A DNA stretch of 64,000 nucleotides from Actinacidiphila paucisporea (GTDB lineage: Bacteria > Actinomycetota > Actinomycetes > Streptomycetales > Streptomycetaceae). The stretch lies in contig NZ_FRBI01000014.1 of assembly GCF_900142575.1 (NCBI RefSeq), positions 1 to 64,000 of the forward strand, in the 5' to 3' direction. Each line of letters begins with the position of its first letter. Within the stretch, counting starts at the first letter, position 1. This document shows, piece by piece, positions 8,190 to 16,430 of the stretch. The notes under the pieces are model-generated. The model did no database searches, was not told where the DNA came from, and was given only the letters and a program-made list of their open reading frames with translations. A program made the translations under genes and the position numbers.

Positions 8190-9869
8190 ATGACACGCGT
8201 CTTCCGTCGCAGTAACCGTTTTCGTAGAATCCCCGCGCTCGTCGCCTTCGGAGCAGCAGCCGCAACGGTTGCGGCGTTGGTGACCGGTACCAGTGGTGCC
8301 GCGACCGCCGCCACCCCGGCCGCGGCCCCCGCCGTCGCCGCCGCGCCGACCGCCTTCGTGCACCCCGGTGTCCTGGTCAGCAGATCGCAACTCGACTACG
8401 TACGCGGCAAGGTGCAGGCCGGAGCCGCACCCTGGGCCGCCGCCTACACGCAGATGACGTCCAGCTCCTACGCCTCCCTGTCGCGCACCCCCAAACCGCG
8501 CGCCACCGTCGAGTGCGGGCCGTACTCCAGCCCCAACAACGGCTGTACGGACGAGCGCGAGGACGCCATCGCCGCCTACACCGACGCGCTCGCCTGGTAC
8601 ATCAGCGGCAACTCCGCCTACGCGCAGGAGTCGATCAAGCTGATGGACGCCTGGTCGGCGACCGTCACCGGGCACACCAACAGCAACGCGCCCCTGCAGA
8701 CCGGCTGGGCGGGCTCGGTGTGGCCGCGGGCCGCCGAGATCATCAAGTACACCTACACCGGCGGCTGGCCCAACTCGGGGCGCTTCGCGACCATGTTGCG
8801 CAACGTCTACCTGCCCGAGGTCATCAACGGCTCCAACAGCAACGGCAACTGGGAGCTGACGATGATGGAGGCCGCCGTCGGCATCTCCGTCTTCCTCGAT
8901 GACGGCGCCTCCTACGACCGGGCGATCGCCCGCTACCTCAACCGGGTCCCGGCGTACGTCTACCTCACCTCGGACGGCTCCCTGCCCAAGACGGTGCCGG
9001 GCAGCGGCCTGACCACGGCGTCGCAGATCATCGGTTACTGGCAGGGGCAGTCGACCTTCGTCGACGGGCTCACCCAGGAGACCTGCCGCGACTTCACCCA
9101 CACCGGCTACGGCATCGCGTCGATCTCCGACGTCGCCGAGACCGCGTACATCCAGGGCCAGGACCTGTATCCCCAGGTCGGCGCCCGGTTGCAGCAGGCG
9201 CTCGGCTTCCAGTCGAAGTACGAGCTGGGCACCGCGCCCCCGTCCTGGCTGTGCGGCGGCAAACTCACGCTGGGCCTCGGGCCGGTGACCGAGGTCGGCT
9301 TCAATGCGCTGCACAACCGGATGGGCATCGCGATGACCAACACGCAGACCCTGACGGAGTCGCGCCGGCCCGCGGGCTCCAACAACCTCTTCGTCGCCTG
9401 GGAGACGCTCACCAACGCGGACAACCCGAACGTGGCGCCCGGCGGCTCCACCCCGCCGCCGACGACTCCGCCGGCCGGCGGCGGGGCCGGGCCGATCCAC
9501 GGGCTCGGCGGGAAGTGCGTCGACGTCGCGGGGGCGAGCAGTGCCAACGGCGCGGCCGTGCAGCTCTACGACTGCAACGGGACCACCGCGCAGACCTGGA
9601 CGGTCGCGTCCGGCGGCGCGCTCCAGACACTCGGCAAGTGCATGGACGTGGCCGCGGCCGGTACCGCCAACGGGACCAACGTCCAGCTGTACGACTGCAA
9701 CGGGACCGGGTCGCAGGTCTGGCAACCCGGGTCCGGCGGTTCGCTGGTCAACCCGCAGTCGGGCAAGTGCCTCGACGCCACGGGCAACACGTCGGCCAAC
9801 GGCACGAAGCTCCAGATCTGGTCCTGCACCGGATCGGCCAACCAGGCCTGGACGCTACCCACCGCCTAA
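8190..9869 (+). CDS. Secreted alginate-lyase-family protein with ricin-B lectin domain
   Basis: A 559-residue protein with a signal peptide (MTRVFRRSNRFRRIPALVAF then an Ala-rich core). Residues about 60-415 match the alginate lyase superfamily (alpha/alpha toroid): NGNWELTMMEAAVGISVFLD, then QETCRDFTHTGYG and AETAYIQGQDLY correspond to its conserved Asn/His/Tyr stretches. It should cleave an acidic polysaccharide by beta-elimination; the true substrate is unknown. A C-terminal ricin-B lectin (about 435-559) nearly equals that of the divergent ThuA-like protein. ATG at 8190 was chosen because GAGGAG precedes it by 5 nt and the signal peptide starts there, rather than the ATG at 8133. Confidence 0.85.
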   Translation: MTRVFRRSNRFRRIPALVAFGAAAATVAALVTGTSGAATAATPAAAPAVAAAPTAFVHPGVLVSRSQLDYVRGKVQAGAAPWAAAYTQMTSSSYASLSRTPKPRATVECGPYSSPNNGCTDEREDAIAAYTDALAWYISGNSAYAQESIKLMDAWSATVTGHTNSNAPLQTGWAGSVWPRAAEIIKYTYTGGWPNSGRFATMLRNVYLPEVINGSNSNGNWELTMMEAAVGISVFLDDGASYDRAIARYLNRVPAYVYLTSDGSLPKTVPGSGLTTASQIIGYWQGQSTFVDGLTQETCRDFTHTGYGIASISDVAETAYIQGQDLYPQVGARLQQALGFQSKYELGTAPPSWLCGGKLTLGLGPVTEVGFNALHNRMGIAMTNTQTLTESRRPAGSNNLFVAWETLTNADNPNVAPGGSTPPPTTPPAGGGAGPIHGLGGKCVDVAGASSANGAAVQLYDCNGTTAQTWTVASGGALQTLGKCMDVAAAGTANGTNVQLYDCNGTGSQVWQPGSGGSLVNPQSGKCLDATGNTSANGTKLQIWSCTGSANQAWTLPTA

Positions 9870-9985
9870 CGGACTGCCCCTTGCCCCGTTCGCGCGTCCG
9901 CCCCGCCATCTCGGCTGGGCGCTCCGTTCTCCCCCAGAGCTTCACCTGGGGGTGCCCCCACACGCCCCTACGGGGCCCGCCTCCC
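9489..9985. repeat. Right arm of a 497-bp inverted repeat
   Basis: This is the reverse complement of 6681-7177, ending at CCTCCC. It spans the lectin region of the lyase gene and 116 bp past its stop. The identity ends abruptly at 9985/6681, where the two flanks diverge. Confidence 0.93.
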
Positions 9986-10126
9986 GGGGCGGGCCCGGGT
10001 TGGGCAGGCCCGGCAGGGCGGGGGTGCCCGCCCCACAAGACGGCGCCGCCGCGAAGATGGGTGCGCATTCGCGGCGGCGCCCCCTCGGCGTCCGTTTCGT
10101 TCAAGACGGGCAGCCGCCCGCGCGCC

Positions 10127-10132
10127 TAGCGT
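10127..10132 (+). promoter_or_regulatory. Leaderless -10 box before the VOC gene
   Basis: TAGCGT ends 6 nt before the ATG at 10139 and no clear ribosome binding site is present. This is the TANNNT-N6/7-start arrangement typical of leaderless actinobacterial mRNAs. Confidence 0.45.
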
Positions 10133-10138
10133 GGCGGG

Positions 10139-10543
10139 ATGAAAGCGCATCCCGTGACACCCCGTATCGACATGATCGGCCTCGTCGTCGCCGACATGGC
10201 AGCTTCGCTCGGCTTCTACCGCCGGCTCGGCATCGAGCCGCCCGCGGCGGCGGACGGGGAGCCGCACTGCGAGGTCGCGCTGCCCGGTGGGCTGCGGCTG
10301 GCGTGGGACACCGTGGAGACCGTCCGGTCGTTCGACCCCGGCTGGTCGCCCGCCACCGGCAGCCGGGTCGCGCCGGCCTTCGACTGCGGGAGCCCCGCCG
10401 GGGTGGACGCGGTGTGGGGCGAGCTGACGGAGGCGGGGTACGAGGGGCACCTCAAGCCGTGGGACGCCTTCTGGGGCCAGCGCTACGCCGTCGTCCACGA
10501 CCCTGACGGCAACGTCGTCGACCTCTTCGCAGCGCTGACCTAG
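10139..10543 (+). CDS. VOC (glyoxalase/bleomycin-resistance) family protein
   Basis: A 134-residue single vicinal-oxygen-chelate unit. IDMIGLVVADMAASLGFYRR is the usual first strand and helix, and YAVVHDPDGNVVDLF is the usual last beta hairpin, including the metal-binding Glu/Asp region. Some canonical metal ligands are hard to place, so it may bind a small molecule rather than catalyse a reaction. The gene stands alone, with its 3' end 22 nt from the convergent AraC gene. Function is predicted only at the fold level. Confidence 0.8.
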   Translation: MKAHPVTPRIDMIGLVVADMAASLGFYRRLGIEPPAAADGEPHCEVALPGGLRLAWDTVETVRSFDPGWSPATGSRVAPAFDCGSPAGVDAVWGELTEAGYEGHLKPWDAFWGQRYAVVHDPDGNVVDLFAALT

Positions 10544-10565
10544 AGCCGCCTGGAAAGGCGCGGGC

Positions 10566-11270
10566 CTAGGCCAGCAGCTCGCCCAACGGCAGGCCGGCCA
10601 GTGAACGCACCTCGCGGGACAGGTGCGGCTGGTCGGCGTAGCCGGCGTCCGCGGCGACCTGGGCGAAGGGGGTGCCCGCCCTGGCCATCTCCAGCGCGCG
10701 CTGGAGCCGCAGCACCCGGGCCAGCGTGCGCGGCCCGTAGCCGAAGGCGGCTTCGCAGCGGCGGCGCAACTGCCGCTCGCCGAGGCCGCACGCGTCGGCG
10801 ATCGAGCCGACCCGGCGGCCTTCCGACAGGGCGGCGGCGACCGCGGCGGGCAGCGGATCGGCGGGGCCGGCCGTACGGGCGCGGTCGGCGGCCCAGGCGT
10901 CGAGGACGGCCGCGGGTCCGGCGTCCGCCCGGGTCGCGAGGCGCCTGGCGTCGGCGGCGGGCCACAGGTCGCCGAGCGGGACCCGCCGGTCGCGGAGCTC
11001 GCGGGCGGGTGCGCCGAGCAGCGCAGGGCCGACGCCGGGGGCGAAGCGCACGCCCACGTAGCTGCTGCCCGGCCGGTCCACGGCGACGTGCGCCGACGTG
11101 TCGGGCCCGGCCACCAGCAGCTCGCCGTCGTGCCAGATCAGGTCCATGCAGCCGTCGGGGAGCACCCGGTAGGGGCCGCCGCCGCCGGTCCGCGTCCACA
11201 GGACCACCCCGGGTGCCAGGCCGGGCCGTTCCCGATACGCGCTCACCCCTCCATGGTGCCCCGTGCTCAC
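10566..11270 (-). CDS. AraC-family transcriptional regulator
   Basis: A 234-residue protein. The N-terminal half resembles the small ligand-sensing domain seen in compact AraC regulators (PYRVLPDGCMDLIWHDGELL). Residues about 150-230 hold two helix-turn-helix units (GSIADACGLGERQLRRRCEA and PFAQVAADAGYADQPHLSRE). The GTG start at 11270 forms a GTGA overlap with the stop of the upstream YihY-like gene, so the two are co-transcribed and probably coupled. A GTG at 11246 is an alternative, but GGAGGG would then touch the start codon. Target genes are unknown. Confidence 0.85.
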   Translation of the reverse strand: MSTGHHGGVSAYRERPGLAPGVVLWTRTGGGGPYRVLPDGCMDLIWHDGELLVAGPDTSAHVAVDRPGSSYVGVRFAPGVGPALLGAPARELRDRRVPLGDLWPAADARRLATRADAGPAAVLDAWAADRARTAGPADPLPAAVAAALSEGRRVGSIADACGLGERQLRRRCEAAFGYGPRTLARVLRLQRALEMARAGTPFAQVAADAGYADQPHLSREVRSLAGLPLGELLA

Positions 11271-12502
11271 TGCCGGTGGTGGTGCTCGTCCCAGGGCGAC
11301 TGCTGCGGGGGGAAGGGGGGCAGCGGCGGCGGGGCGAGCGGGCGCGGCGGGCGGGGCGGGACGACCGGGGCCGGCGGCGGGGGCTTGGGGCGGCGGGAAC
11401 GGAGGCGGGAGCGGACGTCGCTGTGGGGCAGCACGTCGACCCAGCGCTCAGGGTATTCGGCGGGGGGCGGGTCGTCGTCCTCCTCGGCCGCGGCGGCCTG
11501 GCGGGCGCGGCGGGCGGCGGCGCGGGCCACCACCTCGGCGGCGGCGGCCACCTTGCGCTCGTCGTTCTCCTGGCGGGCCGCGGCGGTGCCCAGCGACGGC
11601 CACACCCGGTCGACGGCGGCGTTGACGGCGGCGCCGACCAGGACGGCGAAGGCCGAGACGCCGATCCACAGGAGTACGGCCACCGGCGCGGCCAGCGAGC
11701 CGTAGATCGTCGGGCCCTCGACCGCGTGCGTGAGGTAGATCCGCAGGATGAAGCTGCCGAGCACCCACATCAGCAGCGCGACGAGCGCGCCGGGCACGTC
11801 CTCGTACCAGGGCGCCCGTACCGGCACGGACACGTGGTAGAGCGTGGTGAGGAAGGCCACCGAGGCCAGCAGGACGAACGGCCAGTACAGCACGTGGACC
11901 GTGCCGGAGGTCCCCGGCACCAGGTCGTTGACCGCGTTCGGGCCGACCACGATCAGCGGGAGCACGGCGGCGCCGAGTATCAGCGCGACCACGAACAGGC
12001 CCAGCGACATCAGCCGGGTGCGGATGATGCCGCGGCGGCCTTCCAGGCCGTACATGATGGTGATGGTGTCGACGAAGACGTTCACCGCACGGGAGCCGGA
12101 CCACAGGGCGATCAGGAAGCCCAGCGAGATCAGGTCCGGGCGGCGCCCGTGGAAGACGTCGTCGACCAGGGGTTTGACCAGCTGGTTGACGCCGTTGTCG
12201 GACAGGACCGTCGAAGACGCGCTGAGGATGTTGTGGCGGATGTGGTCGATGGTGTCCAGGCCGACGACGGTGTCGACGTAGCCGAGCGCGCCGACCAGGC
12301 CGAGCAGCAGCGGCGGCAGGGAGAGCAGCACGAAGAAGGCCGCCTCGGCGGCGAGTCCGGTGACCCGGTATTCCATGCAGGAGTCGACCGTGTCCTTGAG
12401 CAGGAGCCAGCCGACCTTCCGCTTGGAGACGTTCCGGTAGAGCACCCGGGCCCGCCGCCATCGGCCAGGACGCCGATGGCTTCTTTCTTCCGCTGCTTGC
12501 AC
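11267..12502 (-). CDS. YihY/BrkB-family inner membrane protein
   Basis: A 411-residue membrane protein with about six hydrophobic helices, starting near residue 50 (EAAFFVLLSLPPLLLGLVGA). It keeps the family stretch SLGFLIALWSGSRAVNVFVD and GASLAAPVAVLLWIGVSAFA-type segments. A long Pro- and Arg-rich cytoplasmic tail follows. Proteins of this family were once called RNase BN; that assignment is not supported, and the real function is unclear. The GTG start follows TAACGT by 6 nt, so the mRNA may be leaderless. The stop overlaps the AraC gene. It is divergent from the acyl-CoA dehydrogenase gene with only 18 bp between starts. Confidence 0.85.
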   Translation of the reverse strand: MQAAEERSHRRPGRWRRARVLYRNVSKRKVGWLLLKDTVDSCMEYRVTGLAAEAAFFVLLSLPPLLLGLVGALGYVDTVVGLDTIDHIRHNILSASSTVLSDNGVNQLVKPLVDDVFHGRRPDLISLGFLIALWSGSRAVNVFVDTITIMYGLEGRRGIIRTRLMSLGLFVVALILGAAVLPLIVVGPNAVNDLVPGTSGTVHVLYWPFVLLASVAFLTTLYHVSVPVRAPWYEDVPGALVALLMWVLGSFILRIYLTHAVEGPTIYGSLAAPVAVLLWIGVSAFAVLVGAAVNAAVDRVWPSLGTAAARQENDERKVAAAAEVVARAAARRARQAAAAEEDDDPPPAEYPERWVDVLPHSDVRSRLRSRRPKPPPPAPVVPPRPPRPLAPPPLPPFPPQQSPWDEHHHRQ

Positions 12503-12520
12503 CCCCTTACGTTAGCGGGC
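12503..12520. promoter_or_regulatory. Back-to-back leaderless promoters
   Basis: The 18 bp between divergent start codons contain TACGTT (12508-12513) 7 nt before the plus-strand ATG and, on the minus strand, TAACGT (12509-12514) 6 nt before the GTG. The two -10 boxes overlap on the palindromic core AACGTT/ACGT, so each gene would be transcribed from or near its start codon. Confidence 0.5.
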
Positions 12521-14158
12521 ATGACTGCCCCCACTCACACGGTGACGAACCAGGTCCCGCCCCTGGTCGGCCATGACGTGTACAGCACCGACACTGCCCT
12601 GACCGAGGCCGTCGCACGGCACGCTGATCCGGCCGGGCTGGCGGAGATCAGCCAGGAGCTGTCGCTGCTCGGGACCGCGGCGGGTTCCGCTCAGGCGCAG
12701 AGGTGGGGCGAGGAGGCGAACACGTACTCCCCCGTGCTGCGCACCCACGACCGCTACGGCAACCGCGTCGACGAGGTCGACTTCCATCCGTCCTGGCACC
12801 GGCTGCTCGGCCACGCCGTCACGGCCGGCCTGACCGACGCCTGGTCCAGGCCCGACGGGCACCTGCGGCGGGCGGCCGGCTTCCTGGTCTGGTCCCAGGT
12901 CGACGCCGGGCACGGCTGCCCGGTGTCCATGACGCACGCGGCGGTGCCCGCGCTGCGCAGCGACCCCGTACTGGCCGCCGAGTGGGAGCCGCGGCTCGGC
13001 TCGCACGTATACGATCCGCGGCTGGTGCCGGCCGGTGAGAAGCCGGGCGCGCTGTTCGGTATGGGCATGACCGAGAAGCAGGGCGGCTCGGACGTCCGTG
13101 CCAACACCACCACGGCGCAGCCGCTCGCCGAGGAGGGCGCGTACGCGCTCACCGGGCACAAGTGGTTCTGCTCCGCGCCGATGTCGGACGGCTTCCTGGT
13201 GCTCGCGCAGGCACCTGGGGGGCTGACGTGCTTCCTGCTGCCGCGGGTGCTGCCGGACGGTACGCGCAACGTCTTCGCGATCCAGCGGCTGAAGGACAAG
13301 CTCGGCAACCGCTCCAACGCCTCCTCCGAGGTCGAGTTCGCCGGCACCTGGGCCCGGCGGGTCGGCGAGGAGGGCCGCGGGGTCGCCACCATCATCGAGA
13401 TGGTGGCCGCCACCCGGCTGGACTGCGCGCTGGGTTCCGCGGCGCTCATGCGGCAGGCCGTCGCGCAGGCGGTGCACCACGCCACTTACCGCGGCGCCTT
13501 CGGCGGGCCGCTGATCGGCAAGCCGCTGATGCGCAACGTCCTGGCGGACCTGGCCCTGGAGTCCGAGGCCGCCACCACGACGGCGCTGCGGCTCGCCGCG
13601 GCCTGCGACACCGACACCGAGCAGGAGCGGCACTTCCGGCGGCTCGCGGTCGCGGTGACCAAGTTCTGGGTCACCAAGCGGTGCCCCGCCGTCGCGGCGG
13701 AAGCGCTGGAGTGCCTGGGCGGCAACGGCTACGTCGAGGAGTCCGGCATGCCGAGGATCTTCCGCGAGTCCCCGCTCAACTCCGTCTGGGAGGGGTCGGG
13801 GAACGTCCAGGCGCTCGACGTGCTGCGCGTCCTCGGGCGTGAACCGCTCGCGGTCGACGCCTTCGTCGCCGAGGTGGGCCTGGCGCGGGGCGCCGACCAC
13901 CGCCTCGACACGGCCGTCAAGGACCTGCTCTCCGAGCTGGGCGATCCCGACGGTGTCGAGGCACGCGCCCGGCGCGTCGTCGAGCGCATGGCGCTGGTGC
14001 TCCAGGGCTCCCTGCTCGTCCGGTTCGCCCCCGGCGCGGTCGCCGACGCCTTCTGCGCCTCGCGTCTGGGCGGCGACTGGGGTTCGACCTTCGGCACGCT
14101 CCCGGCCGGCCTCGACCTCGCGCCGATCCTCAACCGCGCCGCCCCGGCCGGGCCGTGA
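12521..14158 (+). CDS. Acyl-CoA dehydrogenase, AidB-like
   Basis: A 545-residue flavoprotein. MGMTEKQGGSDVRANTT is the FAD/substrate loop of the AidB and isovaleryl-CoA dehydrogenase branch, and YVEESGMPRIFRESPLNSVW plus EGSGNVQALDVLR mark its C-terminal helical domain. AidB in E. coli belongs to the alkylation response; most actinobacterial members are of unknown substrate, so a fatty-acid or repair-related role cannot be chosen here. ATG at 12521 is fixed by the family N-terminus; the open frame runs nearly 2 kb further upstream but there it is antisense to YihY and AraC. No alkylation-repair gene is adjacent. Confidence 0.85.
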   Translation: MTAPTHTVTNQVPPLVGHDVYSTDTALTEAVARHADPAGLAEISQELSLLGTAAGSAQAQRWGEEANTYSPVLRTHDRYGNRVDEVDFHPSWHRLLGHAVTAGLTDAWSRPDGHLRRAAGFLVWSQVDAGHGCPVSMTHAAVPALRSDPVLAAEWEPRLGSHVYDPRLVPAGEKPGALFGMGMTEKQGGSDVRANTTTAQPLAEEGAYALTGHKWFCSAPMSDGFLVLAQAPGGLTCFLLPRVLPDGTRNVFAIQRLKDKLGNRSNASSEVEFAGTWARRVGEEGRGVATIIEMVAATRLDCALGSAALMRQAVAQAVHHATYRGAFGGPLIGKPLMRNVLADLALESEAATTTALRLAAACDTDTEQERHFRRLAVAVTKFWVTKRCPAVAAEALECLGGNGYVEESGMPRIFRESPLNSVWEGSGNVQALDVLRVLGREPLAVDAFVAEVGLARGADHRLDTAVKDLLSELGDPDGVEARARRVVERMALVLQGSLLVRFAPGAVADAFCASRLGGDWGSTFGTLPAGLDLAPILNRAAPAGP

Positions 14159-14177
14159 CCCCGCCCCTGTGCGGCGG

Positions 14178-14209
14178 GGGGTGATGCCGCGCCGACTCGG
14201 CATCACCCC
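14178..14209 (+). terminator. Hairpin after the acyl-CoA dehydrogenase gene
   Basis: GGGGTGATGCCG (14178-14189) and CGGCATCACCCC (14198-14209) form a perfect 12-bp stem with an 8-nt loop, 19 nt after the stop. Confidence 0.75.
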
Positions 14210-14252
14210 ATCGGTGACGCGGCGTCAGGGTCCGCCCACAGCGCTCGGCGGC

Positions 14253-14276
14253 GCAACGGTTGCAGCCGGTTGCAAC
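14253..14276. promoter_or_regulatory. Double GTTGC palindrome upstream of the GAF regulator
   Basis: GCAAC-G-GTTGC (14253-14263) and GTTGCAAC (14269-14276) place three to four GTTGC half sites within 24 bp, about 60 nt before the start codon. It looks like an operator, possibly for autoregulation by the downstream HTH protein. Confidence 0.45.
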
Positions 14277-14338
14277 AAAGCCGAGCGCCCCGGGTCCGTA
14301 GCCGGGCACCATGGCAGGAACGGCAGAACGGAGGCGTC

Positions 14339-15619
14339 GTGCCACACCTTCCGATCGGCTTCGGGCGGCTGGACGGGACAGACGTCCGGGCGTCCCCGCA
14401 TCTGCTCGCGTCGGTGCGGGCGGCGACGCTCGCCGGTGACGTGCCGCCGGAGGCGCCACGGGCGGTGATCGGCGCGTCGTGGGAGCGGACGCTGGGGCAC
14501 GGTGTGGACCCGGACGTCGGCCGGCACCACGCCCCGCTCGGCACGGAGGAGATCGAGCACCGCAGGCACAGCACCGCGCTGGGGGACCTGCTGCCGGTGC
14601 TGCGCGAGGGGCTGGTCCCGGTCGCGGACGCGGCCTGGCACCTCATGGTCGTGACCGACGCCGAGGGCCGGGTGCTGTGGCGGGACGGCAGCCTCGCCGT
14701 GCGCAGGAGCGCCGACCGGCTGGGCTTCGCCGAGGGCGCCTCCTGGTCGGAGGAGGCGGTCGGCACCAATGCCATCGGCACCGCGCTGATCACCCGCGCA
14801 CCGCTCCAGGTGCATTCGGCGGAGCACTTCGTGCGGGCGCACCACGGCTGGACGTGTGCCGCCTCGCCGCTGCACGACCCGCGGGACGGCCGGCTGCTGG
14901 GCGTGGTGGACGTCAGCGGGCCGGCGGCGACGGTGCACCCGGCGACGCTGCCGCTGGTGTCGGCGGTGGCGCGGGTCGCCGAGGGCGAGCTGCGCTCGCG
15001 GCACTGGGCGGCGGTGGAGCGGCTGCGGTCGGTGGCGGCGCCGCTGCTGGCCGGGCTCGGCGGCCAGGCGCTGGTCGTGGACCGCAACGGCTGGACGGCG
15101 GCGGCGACCGGGGTGGCGCCCGCCGAGCGGGTCGCGCTGCCGGCGTCGGTGGGGGCCGGGCAGATGTGGCTGCCGGCGCTGGGGGTGTGCCGGCTCGAAC
15201 CGCTGCCGGGCGGCTGGCTGATCCGGGTGGGCGGGCGGGAGCGCCCGCCGGCGGCGAGCCGGGTGGTGGTGGACGTCAGCCGCCCCGACGGGTGGACGGT
15301 CACCGTGTCGGGCCCGGCGGGCAGCTGGTCGCAGGCGCTCAGCCCGCGGCACGCGGAGCTGCTGTACGTGCTGGCGCTGCACCGGGCGGGCCGTTCCGCG
15401 GCGGAGCTGGCCGGCGACCTGTTCGGCGATCCGAGCCGTACGGTGACGGTGCGCGCGGAGCTGTCCCGGCTGCGCAGGAACCTGGCCGGGGTGCTGGCCC
15501 ACCGGCCCTACCGTTTCGCCGAGGCGGTGGAGGTCGAGCTGCTGCGCCCGGCCCGGGCGCTCGACCTGCTGCCGCATTCGGTGGCGCCGGCGGTGCTGGC
15601 CGGCCGGGCGGCCGGCTGA
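14339..15619 (+). CDS. GAF-domain transcriptional regulator with C-terminal HTH
   Basis: A 426-residue protein. Residues about 75-220 form a GAF-like sensor (AWHLMVVTDAEGRVLW, then EEAVGTNAIGTAL, the hallmark of AcoR-type activator N-termini). The middle is a second sensor-like stretch, and the last about 120 residues carry a winged-helix region (SPRHAELLYVLALHRAGRSA). It lacks the AAA+ sigma-54 activator domain of AcoR, as is usual in Streptomyces relatives. GTG at 14339 has GGAGG 4 nt upstream and was preferred over the ATG at 14270, which lies in the palindromic operator-like sequence. The inducer is unknown; related regulators often control alcohol or aldehyde dehydrogenases. Confidence 0.8.
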   Translation: MPHLPIGFGRLDGTDVRASPHLLASVRAATLAGDVPPEAPRAVIGASWERTLGHGVDPDVGRHHAPLGTEEIEHRRHSTALGDLLPVLREGLVPVADAAWHLMVVTDAEGRVLWRDGSLAVRRSADRLGFAEGASWSEEAVGTNAIGTALITRAPLQVHSAEHFVRAHHGWTCAASPLHDPRDGRLLGVVDVSGPAATVHPATLPLVSAVARVAEGELRSRHWAAVERLRSVAAPLLAGLGGQALVVDRNGWTAAATGVAPAERVALPASVGAGQMWLPALGVCRLEPLPGGWLIRVGGRERPPAASRVVVDVSRPDGWTVTVSGPAGSWSQALSPRHAELLYVLALHRAGRSAAELAGDLFGDPSRTVTVRAELSRLRRNLAGVLAHRPYRFAEAVEVELLRPARALDLLPHSVAPAVLAGRAAG

Positions 15620-15675
15620 CACCCACCGCCCGGCGACCGGCCGGATCCGGACACGGCGGCGCGCCGGCCTCCGCT

Positions 15676-15681
15676 TAGGGT
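15676..15681 (+). promoter_or_regulatory. Leaderless -10 box before the GNAT gene
   Basis: TAGGGT is followed by 7 nt and then ATG, with no separate Shine-Dalgarno sequence. Confidence 0.45.
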
Positions 15682-15688
15682 GGGCGGT

Positions 15689-16261
15689 ATGAGCACCGCC
15701 GTGACCACCTGGTCCCTCGAACTGACCGCGCCGGGCGAGCTGCGGCCCGCAGCCGTACCCGCGGCTGATTCCGGTGTCCGCATCGTGCGGGCCGAAGTCC
15801 CCTCACCGGACTTCGGGCGCTTCCTCTATACGGCGGTGGGCGCCGACTGCTCGTGGCTGGACCGGCTGCCGTGGCCGCCCGAGCGGTGGCGCGAGCTGTA
15901 CGAGCGGCCCGGGACCGAGCTGTGGGTGGCGTACCAGCACGGCAGCCCTGCCGGATACGTGGAGCTGGCCGGGCAGGACGAGGGCGTGGTGGAGATCGCG
16001 TACTTCGGGCTGCTGCCGGACTTCCGGGGCCGCGGCATCGGCGGCCACCTGCTGTCGTACGGCGCCGCACGGGCCTGGGACCTGGGCGGTCGCCGGCCGG
16101 AGCGGCCGGCGACCCGGCGGGTGTGGGTGCACACCTGCTCGCTGGACGGGCCGTACGCGCTGGACAACTACCGGCGGCGCGGTTTCCGGGTCTTCGACAC
16201 GGTGACCGCGGTGCCGAGCGTGCGGCCGCGGCGGCCGCTCGGTGCCGGAAGTGACGCATGA
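15689..16261 (+). CDS. GNAT-family N-acetyltransferase
   Basis: A 190-residue protein with a GCN5-type acetyltransferase core. FGLLPDFRGRGIGGHLL is the acetyl-CoA-binding motif A (R/Q-x-x-G-x-G/A pattern), and DNYRRRGFRVFDT is the usual C-terminal strand. The acceptor substrate cannot be predicted. ATG at 15689 was chosen for its leaderless promoter context; an ATG three codons upstream (15680) overlaps the -10 box. The gene ends 85 nt before the cysteine-biosynthesis leader peptide and is unlikely to belong to that operon. Confidence 0.82.
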   Translation: MSTAVTTWSLELTAPGELRPAAVPAADSGVRIVRAEVPSPDFGRFLYTAVGADCSWLDRLPWPPERWRELYERPGTELWVAYQHGSPAGYVELAGQDEGVVEIAYFGLLPDFRGRGIGGHLLSYGAARAWDLGGRRPERPATRRVWVHTCSLDGPYALDNYRRRGFRVFDTVTAVPSVRPRRPLGAGSDA

Positions 16262-16268
16262 CACACTT

Positions 16269-16283
16269 TCTCACACTGTGAGA
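16269..16283. promoter_or_regulatory. Inverted repeat upstream of the sulfate assimilation operon
   Basis: TCTCAC-N3-GTGAGA is a perfect 6+6 dyad 63 nt upstream of the leader peptide. It is a candidate operator for a sulfur regulator; no such regulator is encoded nearby. Confidence 0.45.
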
Positions 16284-16346
16284 TTATCTGGTCCACATGC
16301 TGGATAGCGGTGGACTCGCCCGAGACCCGCATGCCACGCTTTCGAC

Positions 16347-16430
16347 ATGTCACGCACTGGAATCGCCTTGGTAGGTCGGCCGCACGTCGACTTCTGCCGC
16401 GTGTCCAGCGCCATCTGTCCGGCGGGCTGA
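16347..16430 (+). CDS. Cysteine-containing leader peptide of the cys operon
   Basis: This 27-residue peptide starts MSRTGIALVGRPHVDF and ends RVSSAICPAG, with cysteines at 17 and 24. A peptide with the same IALV-R-HVD-SAICPAG pattern precedes sulfur assimilation genes in many Streptomyces and is annotated there as a putative leader peptide. Cysteine-coding leader ORFs act as cysteine-responsive attenuators of cys operons in mycobacteria; a similar role is inferred here. The stop codon is 160 nt before the cysI start. That spacer can form competing pairings (16499-16504 with 16526-16531; 16501-16505 with 16532-16536; 16504-16508 with 16536-16540), as expected for attenuation. Confidence 0.8.
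   Translation: MSRTGIALVGRPHVDFCRVSSAICPAG

Noticed and set aside
10601..12520. Upstream extension of the acyl-CoA dehydrogenase frame by almost 2 kb
   Set aside because: It is antisense to YihY and AraC, has Arg/Pro-rich shadow composition, and family similarity starts at 12521.
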